NCBI RefSeq assembly: GCF_036206005.1
Contig: NZ_CP108143.1
Location: 186,001-250,000, forward strand
From: Streptomyces sp. NBC_00178
GTDB lineage: Bacteria > Actinomycetota > Actinomycetes > Streptomycetales > Streptomycetaceae
DNA: 64,000 nt
Reading direction: 5' to 3'
Below are positions 1 through 8,084 of the stretch, one piece after another. Position 1 is the first letter of the stretch, and each line of letters starts with the position of its first letter. The notes under the pieces were generated by a model. It was not told the DNA's origin and did not search any database. It saw nothing but the letters and a program-made list of their open reading frames with translations. A program made the position numbers and the translations under genes.

Positions 1-795
1 GCCGAGCAGACAGCCGACCACTCCGCCGATCCCCATGGTGAGGAACACCGCGATCTCGACCGAGCCGGGCAGCTCTTCGGCAGCTCTCGTGGCCAGCAGG
101 AACGACGGGATCCAGGTCCACAGGGCGTAGAGCTCCCACATGTGGCCGAAGTAGCCGAGGTTCGTCAGGCGCGGCCCGCGTTCGGTGAACATCGTCAGCG
201 CGTAGCGAGGGTTGCGGATCGTGGCGGCAGGCGCCACATGCGGACCGAGCCGGACGAGGAGCAGGCAGATCGCGGAACCCAGCAGACCGGCGGCCGCAGC
301 CGCGAGCAGGACGCCCCGCCACGGCAGCGAACCCACGCCGGCGATGAGATGGGGAAGCGTGGAGCCTAGGGTGAGCGCGGCGATGAGGATGCCCATCGTG
401 AGCCCGCGCCCTGAGCGTGCGGCCCAGGAGGCCATGAGTTTCATTCCGACGGGGTAGACGCCGGCCAGGAACACACCGGTCAGGAAGCGCAGCGGGATGG
501 CGAGGGCGAGTCCGTGCACCGATACGGCCAGCACGACGGTGCAGGCGGCTGCGGCGGCCGCGCAGGCGGAGAGAAGGCGCGGGGCCGGAATCCGGTCCGC
601 CAGGTTCAGGGTGGTCGACGTGAGTGCCCCGGCGACGAAGCCGAACTGCACGGAGGCGGTCAGCCATACGGCCCCGCCGGAGGTGAGTCCCCATTCGTTC
701 CGCAGACTCGGCACGACAGCCGACATGGAGAACCACACGGCGAGACCGAGCACCTGCACGGTTGCGATCGCGCCGCGCTGCACACCGACGTTCAA
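1..795 (-). CDS. MFS transporter, partial (C-terminal part outside the window)
   Basis: An open minus-strand frame runs off the window edge and reads as the first two thirds of a 12-helix major facilitator permease. It has successive hydrophobic helices starting with VQVLGLAVWFSMS, a loop stretch RFLTGVFLAGVYPVGMK, and later WELYALWTWIPSF. The substrate cannot be told. No ATG lies near the N-terminus. I chose TTG at 795 because GGGGAA lies about six bases upstream; GTG at 783 is the alternative. Downstream and upstream context (repeats, a YceI-like gene) gives no functional hint. Confidence 0.75.
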   Translation of the reverse strand, partial: MNVGVQRGAIATVQVLGLAVWFSMSAVVPSLRNEWGLTSGGAVWLTASVQFGFVAGALTSTTLNLADRIPAPRLLSACAAAAAACTVVLAVSVHGLALAIPLRFLTGVFLAGVYPVGMKLMASWAARSGRGLTMGILIAALTLGSTLPHLIAGVGSLPWRGVLLAAAAAGLLGSAICLLLVRLGPHVAPAATIRNPRYALTMFTERGPRLTNLGYFGHMWELYALWTWIPSFLLATRAAEELPGSVEIAVFLTMGIGGVVGCLLG

Positions 796-916
796 AGTTG
801 TTTCCCCGCATACCTCGTGGTTGCTCCGGACCACCCCGCACGGTAGCCGAGCCACGCCGCATCAAGTCGGGTGCGGGGGGCTGCGCCCTGCCACGCGTTC
901 TCGTCCTGCCCGTCCC

Positions 917-986
917 TGCGGGTTGCGGGCTGCGGGCTGCGGGCTGCGGGCTGCGGGCTGCGGGCTGCGGGCTGCGGGCTGCGGGC
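917..986. repeat. Tandem heptamer repeat, TGCGGGC x10
   Basis: Ten head-to-tail 7-bp units, the first ending in T and the other nine identical TGCGGGC. They lie in the non-coding stretch between the MFS gene start (795) and the YceI gene end (1340). A multiple of seven is not frame-neutral, which agrees with a non-coding location. Copy number is likely to vary between strains through slippage. Confidence 0.95.
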
Positions 987-1206
987 TGCCCAGACGATCA
1001 CGGTCGTGGGTGCCGGGGCACGGAGCCCGCATCAGCATCATCGTCGAGTTCTTCGCCCGGAGTGATCCACATGGATCTGGCGGAGCCGTCAGCAGCGCCC
1101 GGCGCCGAGGCCAGCGTGTCTACTGCTGGGTCGCGTAGGGATCGGGGCTCCCCGGGTGGTGTGCGACACCCACCACCCTCAGGGAGCACGGCCCGGCAGG
1201 CAGGTC

Positions 1207-1341
1207 CGGGCCGGTCCAGGTGCTCCGGCCGGTTCGCATGCTCCGGCCGGTTGGGTGCTCCGGCCGGTCTGTGTACGCCGGCCGGTTCGGTGCTTCGGCC
1301 GGTTCAGGTTCCGCCGGCCGGTTGGGTGCTCCGGTCGGTTC
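1207..1341. repeat. Imperfect ~17-bp tandem repeats around CCGGCCGGTT
   Basis: About eight degenerate units of 17-18 bp, each carrying CCGGCCGGTT or a one-base variant followed by a GGTGCT-like spacer. CCGGCCGG is self-complementary, so the tract can fold into several alternative hairpins. The last unit reaches the stop codon of the YceI gene, so the tract forms the 3' untranslated region of that gene and may act as a transcription stop or mRNA-stabilising structure (inference). Confidence 0.85.
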
Positions 1342-1960
1342 AGGCCTGCCGGATCGCGGAGATGTCGAAGGTGAGCTTGATCTTGTCACTGATCAGCACA
1401 CCCCCACCCTCCAGCGCCGCGTTGTAGGTCAGACCCCAGTCACTACGGTTGACCGTCGCCGAACCATCGAAACCGACCCGCACATTACCCATCGGGTCCA
1501 CAACCTCACCGTTCAGCGTCAGCTCCAACGACACCGGACGACTCACACCCTTGATCGTCAGCTCACCATCCATCCGGAACGTGTCCTCATCCACCCGCTC
1601 CGCACCCGTACTCCGAAAGACCATCTCCGGAAACTCCTCCACCGCGAAGAAATCACCGTTCAACAGGTGCTCATCACGACCGGCCAGCGCCGTATCGATA
1701 CTCGCAACCTTGATCACGACCTCCGCCGTCGACGCCGACGGCTCCGAACCATCCAGACGCAGCCGACCGTCATACTCCGTGAAACGCCCACGCATCGTCG
1801 TGACCTTCGCATACTTCAACGAAAACCCGATCTCGCTGTGCGTCGAATCGATCACGTAGTCACCCGTCAGATGCGACAGACTCGAACCCGACACACCAGC
1901 AGAAACACCAGCCACGACAGGAGCGACAACAGCAGCACTCCTACGGTTGAACAGACCCAT
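1340..1960 (-). CDS. YceI-like lipid-binding protein
   Basis: A 206-residue protein of the YceI family, whose lipocalin-like barrel binds polyisoprenoid or similar lipids. The family pattern is clear: GDYVIDSTHSEIGFSLKYA near the N-terminus, then RGRFTEYDGRL, the mid-protein FPEMVFRST, and a C-terminal region with MDGELTIKGVSRPV and ALEGGGVLISDKIKL. The start at 1960 is fixed by GGAGGA seven bases upstream. No clear signal peptide is seen; residues 1-40 are Ala/Val/Ser rich and may be a spacer or weak membrane association. Many actinobacterial homologues lie next to MarR-type regulators and respond to stress; no such regulator is adjacent here, but the promoter carries a palindrome (1981-2001). 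Confidence 0.88.
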   Translation of the reverse strand: MGLFNRRSAAVVAPVVAGVSAGVSGSSLSHLTGDYVIDSTHSEIGFSLKYAKVTTMRGRFTEYDGRLRLDGSEPSASTAEVVIKVASIDTALAGRDEHLLNGDFFAVEEFPEMVFRSTGAERVDEDTFRMDGELTIKGVSRPVSLELTLNGEVVDPMGNVRVGFDGSATVNRSDWGLTYNAALEGGGVLISDKIKLTFDISAIRQA

Positions 1961-1980
1961 GACGTACTCCTCCAAAGAGA

Positions 1981-2001
1981 TGACAATTGCTGCACTTGTC
2001 A
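1981..2001 (-). promoter_or_regulatory. Inverted repeat TGACAA-N9-TTGTCA over the YceI promoter
   Basis: Perfect 6-bp arms lie 20-40 bases upstream of the YceI start codon. Read on the minus strand, the right arm contains TTGACA, a consensus -35 hexamer. The palindrome therefore sits where a repressor would block RNA polymerase. The binding protein is unknown. Confidence 0.6.
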
Positions 2002-2207
2002 ACCTTTGCCCCCTTTGCACCATTCCCCAGGACGCACTCATGCCCTGTGACGGCCATCACCGTGTCTCGAGTCACAAGGCAAGGCGCACCGATCGCTCAC
2101 AGCCACCGGTCTCGCGGACACCGGCGGTGCGGCCACTCCAGGCCTCGCGACAGCGGCACGACCCCACTACCGGCGTCCGGCACGACGCCGGTTCCGCGCA
2201 AGAAGAA

Positions 2208-2240
2208 CGCCGACCCCGCACAGAGAGAACGGGGTCGGCG
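2208..2240 (-). terminator. Rho-independent-type terminator after the SDR gene
   Basis: Perfect 11-bp arms (CGCCGACCCCG and its complement) around an 11-base loop. On the minus strand it is followed by a T-rich run (TTCTTCTTG). It lies about 110 bp after the stop of the SDR gene at 2348. Confidence 0.8.
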
Positions 2241-2347
2241 TAGTCGCACAGGGAGCGAGCCCCACACGGGCGAGCAAGCCACTCGTCCGCCTGTCGCGCC
2301 GAGAGCACCCGGGAAGTGCCGCTAATGGGTGGGGCAGGGTGTGCGTC

Positions 2348-3034
2348 TCAGGCCGCATTCAGCGACGCGGACAGGTTTCCCTTGACGGCGCGGGTGGTCT
2401 CGTCAGCCAGGATCTCGGACAAGCCGGCTTCGATGCCGTCCAGCGCCTGCCTCGCGACGTCCGAGGGGTCACTCTTCCGGTCGGCGGGGACGTCTGCGGC
2501 CATGTCGGTGTCCATATAGGCGACGTGCAGCGCCGAGACGGCGATGCCGCGAGGCTCCAGTTCCTGCCGCGTCGCGTTGGTCAGCGCCCATGCGGCCGCC
2601 TTGGTCGCGGCGTAGGACCCGAGGGCGGCCGGATGCAGCCAGGACAGGACGGACAGGACATTGAGCACGACACCTCCGCCGTTGCCCTCGATGACGGGGG
2701 CGAACGCCCTGGTCGCGGCGAGCGGCCCGAAGAAGTTCGTCTCCATCTCCAGCCGGACGGCATCCAGGTCGCCCGCAGCCAGGGAGGCGCCCGTGGACAT
2801 GCCCGCGTTGTTGACCAGGAGCGTCGCGTCGGACGCGGCGCGGGCCGCCGCCCGGATGGACTCCTCGTCCGTCACGTCCACCCGCAGGGGGATGACGCCC
2901 GGGAGGTCGATCGTCTCGGGACGGCGCGCCGTGCCGTACACCTTCGCTCCACGCTCCACGAGCTGTGCGGCCAGGTGCCGCCCCAGGCCGCGGTTGGCAC
3001 CGGTGACGACGACGACTGCGTTCTTCAGTTCCAT
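2348..3034 (-). CDS. Short-chain dehydrogenase/reductase (SDR)
   Basis: A 228-residue classical SDR. The Rossmann dinucleotide-binding motif TGANRGLGRHLA is at residues 11-22, NNAG follows around 75-78, and the catalytic YAATK motif is present after the Ser-containing strand VLNVLSVLSW. The enzyme should be an NAD(P)(H)-dependent oxidoreductase; the substrate is unknown. It is divergent from a TetR-family regulator starting at 3147, with a palindromic operator between them, so the pair most likely forms a self-contained repressor/target unit. A strong terminator follows at 2208-2240. Confidence 0.9.
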   Translation of the reverse strand: MELKNAVVVVTGANRGLGRHLAAQLVERGAKVYGTARRPETIDLPGVIPLRVDVTDEESIRAAARAASDATLLVNNAGMSTGASLAAGDLDAVRLEMETNFFGPLAATRAFAPVIEGNGGGVVLNVLSVLSWLHPAALGSYAATKAAAWALTNATRQELEPRGIAVSALHVAYMDTDMAADVPADRKSDPSDVARQALDGIEAGLSEILADETTRAVKGNLSASLNAA

Positions 3035-3076
3035 GTCAGTTCCTTGCCCTGAGGGTGGATCGATCCGCCCGGAGAT

Positions 3077-3098
3077 TTAGATTACATCCACAATCTAA
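3077..3098. promoter_or_regulatory. Operator TTAGATT-N8-AATCTAA between SDR and TetR genes
   Basis: Perfect 7-bp inverted repeat, 22 bp overall, in the 112-bp divergent intergenic region. Its AT-rich arms stand out from the GC-rich surroundings. On the minus strand the distal arm contains TAATCT, a plausible -10 box for the SDR gene. A plus-strand TACGAT at 3108-3113 could be the -10 box for the regulator. The size and symmetry suit a TetR dimer. Confidence 0.75.
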
Positions 3099-3146
3099 GC
3101 ACTGGTCTACGATAGATGCCAGTCGACATCCCATCGGAGGTGGATC

Positions 3147-3707
3147 ATGGGCCGGGTATCGCAGGCTCAGGCGGAGGAGAACCGCCGACGGGTGGTGGAG
3201 ACCGCTTCCCGGCTGTTCCGGGAGCGCGGAACCCACGTCAGCGTGGCCGACCTCATGAAGGCGTCCGGTCTCACCCACGGCGGCTTCTACAAGCAGTTCG
3301 ACTCCAAGGAGGCGCTCGTCGACGAGGCCACCTCCCACGCCTTCGACGAGTTCACCCGGCTCCAGCAGGGCAGGACGGAGCGGCAGGCAGCGACACGCGA
3401 CGCCGCCCAGCAGGCGTTGATCGACAACTACCTCTCCGTCGAGCACCGCGACAATCCGGCGCGGGGATGCCCCGTCGCCGCCCTCGCCACCGACGTGGCC
3501 CGACAGCCCGACGACCGCGAAGGACGCCGCATCTTCACCGACGGAGTCGGCGCGTTCGCCGAACAGCTCGCCACCGACGACCAGGACGGCATCGCCCGAC
3601 TGTGCACCATGGTCGGGGCGCTCGTCCTGGCGCGGGCGACCGAGGGCTCCCCGCTCTCCGAGGACATCCTCAGCGCCGCGCGCGCGGCGCTGACCGGCGC
3701 CGGCTGA
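3147..3707 (+). CDS. TetR/AcrR-family transcriptional regulator
   Basis: A 186-residue protein with an N-terminal TetR helix-turn-helix (residues about 10-55, including VSVADLMKASGLTHGGFYKQF) and a helical C-terminal ligand domain with the RGCPVAALATDVARQ stretch. That stretch is common in regulators of divergent oxidoreductases. ATG at 3147 follows GGAGG. It probably represses itself and the divergent SDR through the palindrome at 3077-3098. The inducing ligand is not predictable. Confidence 0.92.
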   Translation: MGRVSQAQAEENRRRVVETASRLFRERGTHVSVADLMKASGLTHGGFYKQFDSKEALVDEATSHAFDEFTRLQQGRTERQAATRDAAQQALIDNYLSVEHRDNPARGCPVAALATDVARQPDDREGRRIFTDGVGAFAEQLATDDQDGIARLCTMVGALVLARATEGSPLSEDILSAARAALTGAG

Positions 3708-3724
3708 CGAAGGCAGCCGGCGCC
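3696..3724 (+). terminator. Hairpin overlapping the TetR stop codon
   Basis: Perfect 10-bp arms GGCGCCGGCT and AGCCGGCGCC around a 9-base loop; the stop codon lies at the end of the left arm. A second GC-rich hairpin (arms CGCCTCG and CGAGGCG, 3721-3747) follows directly. No long U-tract, as is usual in streptomycetes. The rest of 3748-3999 shows no gene. Confidence 0.65.
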
Positions 3725-3999
3725 TCGTGCGCGGAGCGCGCGAGGCGCCGGCCCGTGGGCCGCAGGCAGCTACGCGGGCGTGCGTATCGCGCGTACGTGG
3801 ATGTCGGCCGGTTGCGGTCCAGGTTCACGCCGAGGCAGCCGCAAGGCAGACGTGACCACCAAGCCCTGCCGGGCCCCCGGTATCTCACCCCTGACCGGAC
3901 GCGAACTCGCCAGGACCGCCTGGCAGCCGACGTGACCGAGCCCGTCCCTGCGGGGCATGTCCGGGCGTCCGGGCTGTGCCTCCTTCCGGCAGGGACAGC

Positions 4000-5058
4000 T
4001 CAGGAAAGCAGCGCTCGCATGCGCTCCACGGCCGACTCCGCCTGTTCTCGGCTCCGCCTGCCCAGGCCGCAGGCCGTGGCGATATCGACCTCCATGCCGG
4101 TTTCGCGCTCGACGAGATCCCTCACCGCACGCTGGTCCTCGACCGTCGCGCCCTCGTGCGCGAGTCCGGCGACGAGCGTTGTATTCGGCGCAATGTCCAG
4201 CTCGCGCAGGGGCGCGTAGAAGGTGGGGTCGGTCGTGGGAGGCTCCTCCCCACCGCACAGGGGGATGTGCACGAACTCCAGGGTCCGGCCGTCCGGCCAG
4301 CGCCGGGCCAGTACGTTGGTCAGCCTTACGAGCGGCGCGACCGACGAGGGCCTGACCCGGGCCTTGTGACCCATGTCCCCCACACAGAGGTGCATCCCGA
4401 GCCTCGCCCCCTGCGGAGCCCGGCGGACCTGACGAAGCACCAGCCCGCCGAGCGCATCCGCTGCCCGTCGCTGCAGCGACGACGGCATCGACGCCACAGC
4501 GATCGCTGCCGCGGGCGTCTCGATCTGTATCACCACCCGGTTCCCTGCATGCGCCACCATCCGCTCGACCTGCGCGGTCACTGCGTCGAGGAAGACCCCC
4601 GCCCACCGCAGCGCGCCGATCGGACCGAAGATGAACAGCGCCAGGTCGAGATAGCTGGGTACGCCGACCTGCAGTGGACGTTCTGCCGTCGCCGGCGTAC
4701 CCGCGGCCTGCAGCGCGTCGAGCTCCTCTTCTGCCCACTCTGCGAGATGCAGTGGTATGTCCCCGGGGGTCAGTCGGTGCCCGCGTCGCACGGCAAGGCG
4801 GTCGACGTCGTCGTAGTCGCTCCAGTCACCTTCCTGACGAGCCGTGACTTTGGGGCCGGCCTTGAGCTCCTTCACCAGTGGGACGAACCACGAGAGCCGA
4901 GGGCCGGTCTCGCCACCGGACAGGCGCCTGATCTCTCCATGGAGTTGCCCGGTCTGTGCGGCGAAGGCGGCTGCTGCGGTGTCGAATTGCGGTAACGTCC
5001 CGACGAAGTGCAGTCGGCGCCCCTGCGAGCCCGCCGCGCGAGAGTTGATCATCATCAC
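4000..5058 (-). CDS. MetE-like (cobalamin-independent methionine synthase C-terminal) protein
   Basis: A 352-residue TIM-barrel protein of the MetE/UROD-like fold. It keeps the zinc-site pattern of cobalamin-independent methionine synthases: His-x-Cys at residues 223-225 (MHLCVGDMG) and a late Cys at about 330 in the context ATACGLGRRS, matching the CGL(K/R)TR signature. It is half the length of a full MetE, lacking the N-terminal substrate-capture domain. It is therefore probably a stand-alone methyltransferase acting on a different methyl donor or acceptor. Three successive Met codons make the exact start uncertain, and no strong ribosome site is visible. It lies downstream of the MFS exporter gene on the same strand, with 211 bp between. 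Confidence 0.65.
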   Translation of the reverse strand: MMMINSRAAGSQGRRLHFVGTLPQFDTAAAAFAAQTGQLHGEIRRLSGGETGPRLSWFVPLVKELKAGPKVTARQEGDWSDYDDVDRLAVRRGHRLTPGDIPLHLAEWAEEELDALQAAGTPATAERPLQVGVPSYLDLALFIFGPIGALRWAGVFLDAVTAQVERMVAHAGNRVVIQIETPAAAIAVASMPSSLQRRAADALGGLVLRQVRRAPQGARLGMHLCVGDMGHKARVRPSSVAPLVRLTNVLARRWPDGRTLEFVHIPLCGGEEPPTTDPTFYAPLRELDIAPNTTLVAGLAHEGATVEDQRAVRDLVERETGMEVDIATACGLGRRSREQAESAVERMRALLS

Positions 5059-5269
5059 ATCGTGCCACCAGCGCCGTCGCGAGGAAATGCCCGGCCCTCG
5101 TCGAGCAACAAGACCGCGGGACGTCAGCCGGGCGGGGCGAGTGCGCGGACCCCGTTCGATCGCCGCCCGTCCAGCCGGCCGCGCGACGTCTTGCCGGACA
5201 CAGGCCGATCGCCGGACGCCTTCGTACCCAAGGTGCGACGCACGGCCCTCCTGCCGCCGCCCGCAGACC

Positions 5270-6832
5270 TCAGAGCGCGGCTGCTTCCTCCGCCGCTCGG
5301 GCTCGGGGCGACTTGCCGTTGATCATGACTGCGCCGATGAGCGCCGCGGCGAGGAGGATGATCGCCGCCCAGGCGATGGCCACCGTGAAGCCGTGGACGG
5401 TTCCGGCGTTCACGATCCGCATGCGTTCGGCAGGTGTCAGGCCGCCCTCGCGGGCCGCCGCGGCGAGGTGGCTGGTCAGGTAGGTGGCGGTCACGGTGGT
5501 CGCGATCGTGTTCAGGAGCGACGTACCGATGGAACCGCCCACCTGCTGGGCGGTGTTGACGGTTGCCGAGGTGACCCCCGAGTCCCTCGCCGGAACCCCG
5601 CTCGTGGCCGTGGAGATGATGGGGAGGAAGGTCAGCCCGAGTCCGAAGCCCAGCAGGATGGTGCCCGGCAGGATGTGACCTGCGTAGGTGGAGTCGACGT
5701 CGAGGAACGTCAGCGAGTACATGCCGCCGGCGCTCAGCAGCAGACCGGGCACCAACAGCAGACGTGGCGCCACCAGAGGGAGCAGCCGGGCGGAGATCTG
5801 GGTGGAGCCGATGATGATTCCGGCTGACAGCGGCAGGAACGCCAGGCCTGCGCTGAGCGGCGAGTACCCGAGGATGTTCTGCAGGAAGTACGTGAGGAAG
5901 AGGAACGCGCCGAAGAGACCGATCGTCGTCATCGCCATCACGATCATCGAGCCGCCGCGGTTGCGGTCGCGGACGATCCGCAGGGGCAGCAGTGGAGCCG
6001 ATGCCCTGGTCTGCCACCAGGCGAACGCGACCAGCAGTGCGACGCCGACGCTCAGCACGGCGAGGACCTCCGCGGAGCTCCATCCGAGTGCCTCGGCCCG
6101 GCTGAACCCGTACACGATCGCGACGAGGCCGGTGCTGCCGAGGAGCGCGCCCAGGATGTCGAGATGCGCGCCCGTGGTTCCTCTGCGGTCCCTGAGCAGG
6201 GTCAGCGCGCCGATGACGGTGAGAATGGCGATGGGTACGTTGACGTACAGACACCAGCGCCAGCTGAGCCATTCGGTGAGGATGCCGCCGAGCAGCAGCC
6301 CGATGGCCGAGCCGCCGCCCGCGATGGCACTGAAGATGCCGAAGGCCTGCGCGCGTTCCTTGCCGGCGGGGAACGTCGTGGTGAGCAGGGAGAGGGCGGA
6401 GGGCGCCAGGAGGGCGGCGAACACTCCCTGGAGCGCGCGGGAGAGGTAGAGCATCTCCTGACCGCCGGACGCCCCGCCGATCGCGGAGGCGCCGGCGAAA
6501 CCGATGAGCCCGATGATGAACGTACGCCTGCGGCCCACGAGGTCGGCGACTCTTCCGCCCAGCAGCAGGAGACCGCCGAAGGCCAGGGTGTAGGCGGTGA
6601 TCACCCACTGGCGGTTCCCGTTGCTGATGCCGAGAGCGCGCTGTGCGGAGGGGAGGGCGATGTTGACGATCGTCGCGTCGAGCACCACCATGAGCTGCGC
6701 GGTCGCGATGACGGCCAGGGCCCACCAGCGGTGCGGATCGGGTCGGTCCGCCTCGGATTCGTAAGCCTGCGACTCACCCGGTCTGCCGCTCTGCGTACCG
6801 CCGGGCTGGTGCGGGCTCGACGGATCGCTCAT
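5270..6832 (-). CDS. DHA2-family (EmrB/QacA-like) MFS drug exporter
   Basis: A 520-residue membrane protein with about 14 helices. It shows the drug:H+ antiporter signatures: LDATIVNIALP in helix 1 (the DHA2 motif D1), the loop motif GGRVADLVGRRRTFI, and RALQGVFAALLAPSALSLL after it. The length is typical of the DHA2 group. The start at 6832 follows AAGGAA at good distance; the Ser/Glu/Pro-rich N-terminal tail (residues 1-34) is cytoplasmic. It probably exports a lipophilic compound; the substrate is unknown. No TetR regulator is directly adjacent. Confidence 0.92.
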   Translation of the reverse strand: MSDPSSPHQPGGTQSGRPGESQAYESEADRPDPHRWWALAVIATAQLMVVLDATIVNIALPSAQRALGISNGNRQWVITAYTLAFGGLLLLGGRVADLVGRRRTFIIGLIGFAGASAIGGASGGQEMLYLSRALQGVFAALLAPSALSLLTTTFPAGKERAQAFGIFSAIAGGGSAIGLLLGGILTEWLSWRWCLYVNVPIAILTVIGALTLLRDRRGTTGAHLDILGALLGSTGLVAIVYGFSRAEALGWSSAEVLAVLSVGVALLVAFAWWQTRASAPLLPLRIVRDRNRGGSMIVMAMTTIGLFGAFLFLTYFLQNILGYSPLSAGLAFLPLSAGIIIGSTQISARLLPLVAPRLLLVPGLLLSAGGMYSLTFLDVDSTYAGHILPGTILLGFGLGLTFLPIISTATSGVPARDSGVTSATVNTAQQVGGSIGTSLLNTIATTVTATYLTSHLAAAAREGGLTPAERMRIVNAGTVHGFTVAIAWAAIILLAAALIGAVMINGKSPRARAAEEAAAL

Positions 6833-7096
6833 CGACGTCTTCCTTCGCAGTGGACCGGTTGACCTGTGCCGCCGTGCCGCGTCTGCACAACACTGGGGAC
6901 AGAACATCATGAATCGGGCCGTTCTGCGTGTCCGTGCGTAGGCCGGTCCGGTGGGCCCGCCCACTCCCCTCACACGTCCGGCTCACATCCGGCCCACGCC
7001 GATGACCGCTCCACGGTGTCCGGGCGGCTGCCCCGTCCCGGGCCGGGCCACCGGTCAGCCGCCCCCACGCCCGACGACGCACCGGGACGGACAGAT

Positions 7097-7128
7097 CCGC
7101 CGGCCGGGTTCCGCCGCTCGGCCGGCGG
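7097..7128 (-). terminator. Hairpin after the DHFR/RibD-like gene
   Basis: Arms CCGCCGGCC and GGCCGGCGG (9 bp) lie 15 bp beyond the stop codon at 7143. The rest of the 310-bp gap 6833-7142 is the promoter side of the MFS exporter; I see no clear box there. Confidence 0.5.
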
Positions 7129-7142
7129 GATGCGGGACGGAC

Positions 7143-7721
7143 TCAGTCGTGCACGGTGGGCCGGTAGGTGAGTTCCTGGATGTGGCCGTCCAGGGTCCGG
7201 TGTTCGATCAGTTCGAGGTCGAAGTCGGCCGCACCTCCGAAGACCGGTTCCATCCCGGTCCGGCCGGTGATCACGGGGAAGATCGTCACCTGGACGCGGT
7301 CGACCAGCCCGGCCTCCATCAGCGCCCGGTTCATCGACAGGCTGCCGTGCGAGCGCAGCGGGACCCCCGAATCCTGCTTGAGCCGCGCGACGACGTCGAC
7401 GGCATCGCCGCTCACGACGCTCGCCTCCGGCCAGTCGAGAGGATCTCGGAGCGTGCGCGACACCACCGTCGCCGGGAGGCTCCTCATCCGTGTGACCCAC
7501 GGGTCGCGCACCTCGGACGTCTCGGTGCTCGACGCCAGCATCCGGGCGAACGCCCGGTAGGTGTTGGCCCCGAAGACCATCCGCTGTTCCTCGTCGTACA
7601 GGGCGAGGCGGCGTTCGAGGAGCTCGGGGCCTTGTCTGCCCCAGTACCCGGACCACGTGCCGCCGGCGGCACCGTAGCCGTCCAGGCTGGAGAAGACATC
7701 GAAGGTGTAGGTGGCGGTCAT
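7143..7721 (-). CDS. Dihydrofolate reductase / RibD C-terminal-like reductase
   Basis: A 192-residue protein of the RibD_C/DHFR-like family, NADPH-dependent reductases of pteridine- or pyrimidine-like substrates. The family hallmarks are the N-terminal FDVFSSLDGY, the MVFGANTYRAF helix region, and the C-terminal nucleotide-binding SHGSLSMNRALMEAGLVD. A predicted acidic end with TIFPVITGRTG follows. The start at 7721 follows GAGGAG. Streptomyces genomes carry many such proteins of unknown physiological substrate. It is monocistronic here. Confidence 0.82.
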   Translation of the reverse strand: MTATYTFDVFSSLDGYGAAGGTWSGYWGRQGPELLERRLALYDEEQRMVFGANTYRAFARMLASSTETSEVRDPWVTRMRSLPATVVSRTLRDPLDWPEASVVSGDAVDVVARLKQDSGVPLRSHGSLSMNRALMEAGLVDRVQVTIFPVITGRTGMEPVFGGAADFDLELIEHRTLDGHIQELTYRPTVHD

Positions 7722-8084
7722 GGTGCTCTCCTCGCGTACGGATGATCGTGTGCCGCCGCGCGTCGGCCACGCGTGCACGGCGTGCGTCGTCGCCGTCCCC
7801 TCCCTGCGCCCCCCTGCCCCTCGGGCCCGGCGCTGTGGCGGGCAGGTCCGAGTTCCTGCGGTGGAGGTGATCGCAGTGTGACACCTGGGCGCCGTGGAGT
7901 CCGGTGCGACATGGCCCCCTTCCGATCGTTTCGGAGCGGCCATCGCCGGTCGGTCGGCGGGCGGGGGCACATCGGTCTGCCGGTGCGCGCCGGCCGCCAC
8001 CCGCTGCGGTATCGCCGCGCCTGAGCCATGAAGTGTCACCGTCACGCAGGCGACGGTGGCCGGCCGTGCGCCGAACCGCTCAGT
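7722..8084. other. Intergenic stretch without a recognisable gene
   Basis: This 363-bp gap separates the start of the DHFR-like gene from the stop of the VWA protein gene, both on the minus strand. Frames here are of the mirror-image kind and have no family signature. It must contain the DHFR-like gene's promoter, but no convincing -35/-10 pair or palindrome stands out. Confidence 0.5.

Noticed and set aside
917..986. CRISPR-like array
   Set aside because: The units are 7 bp and contiguous, without unique spacers or cas genes.
3770..4738. Long open frames opposite or out of frame with real genes (this and many others)
   Set aside because: They are mirror frames caused by high GC, are rich in Arg/Pro/Gly/Ala, have no ribosome sites and match no family pattern.
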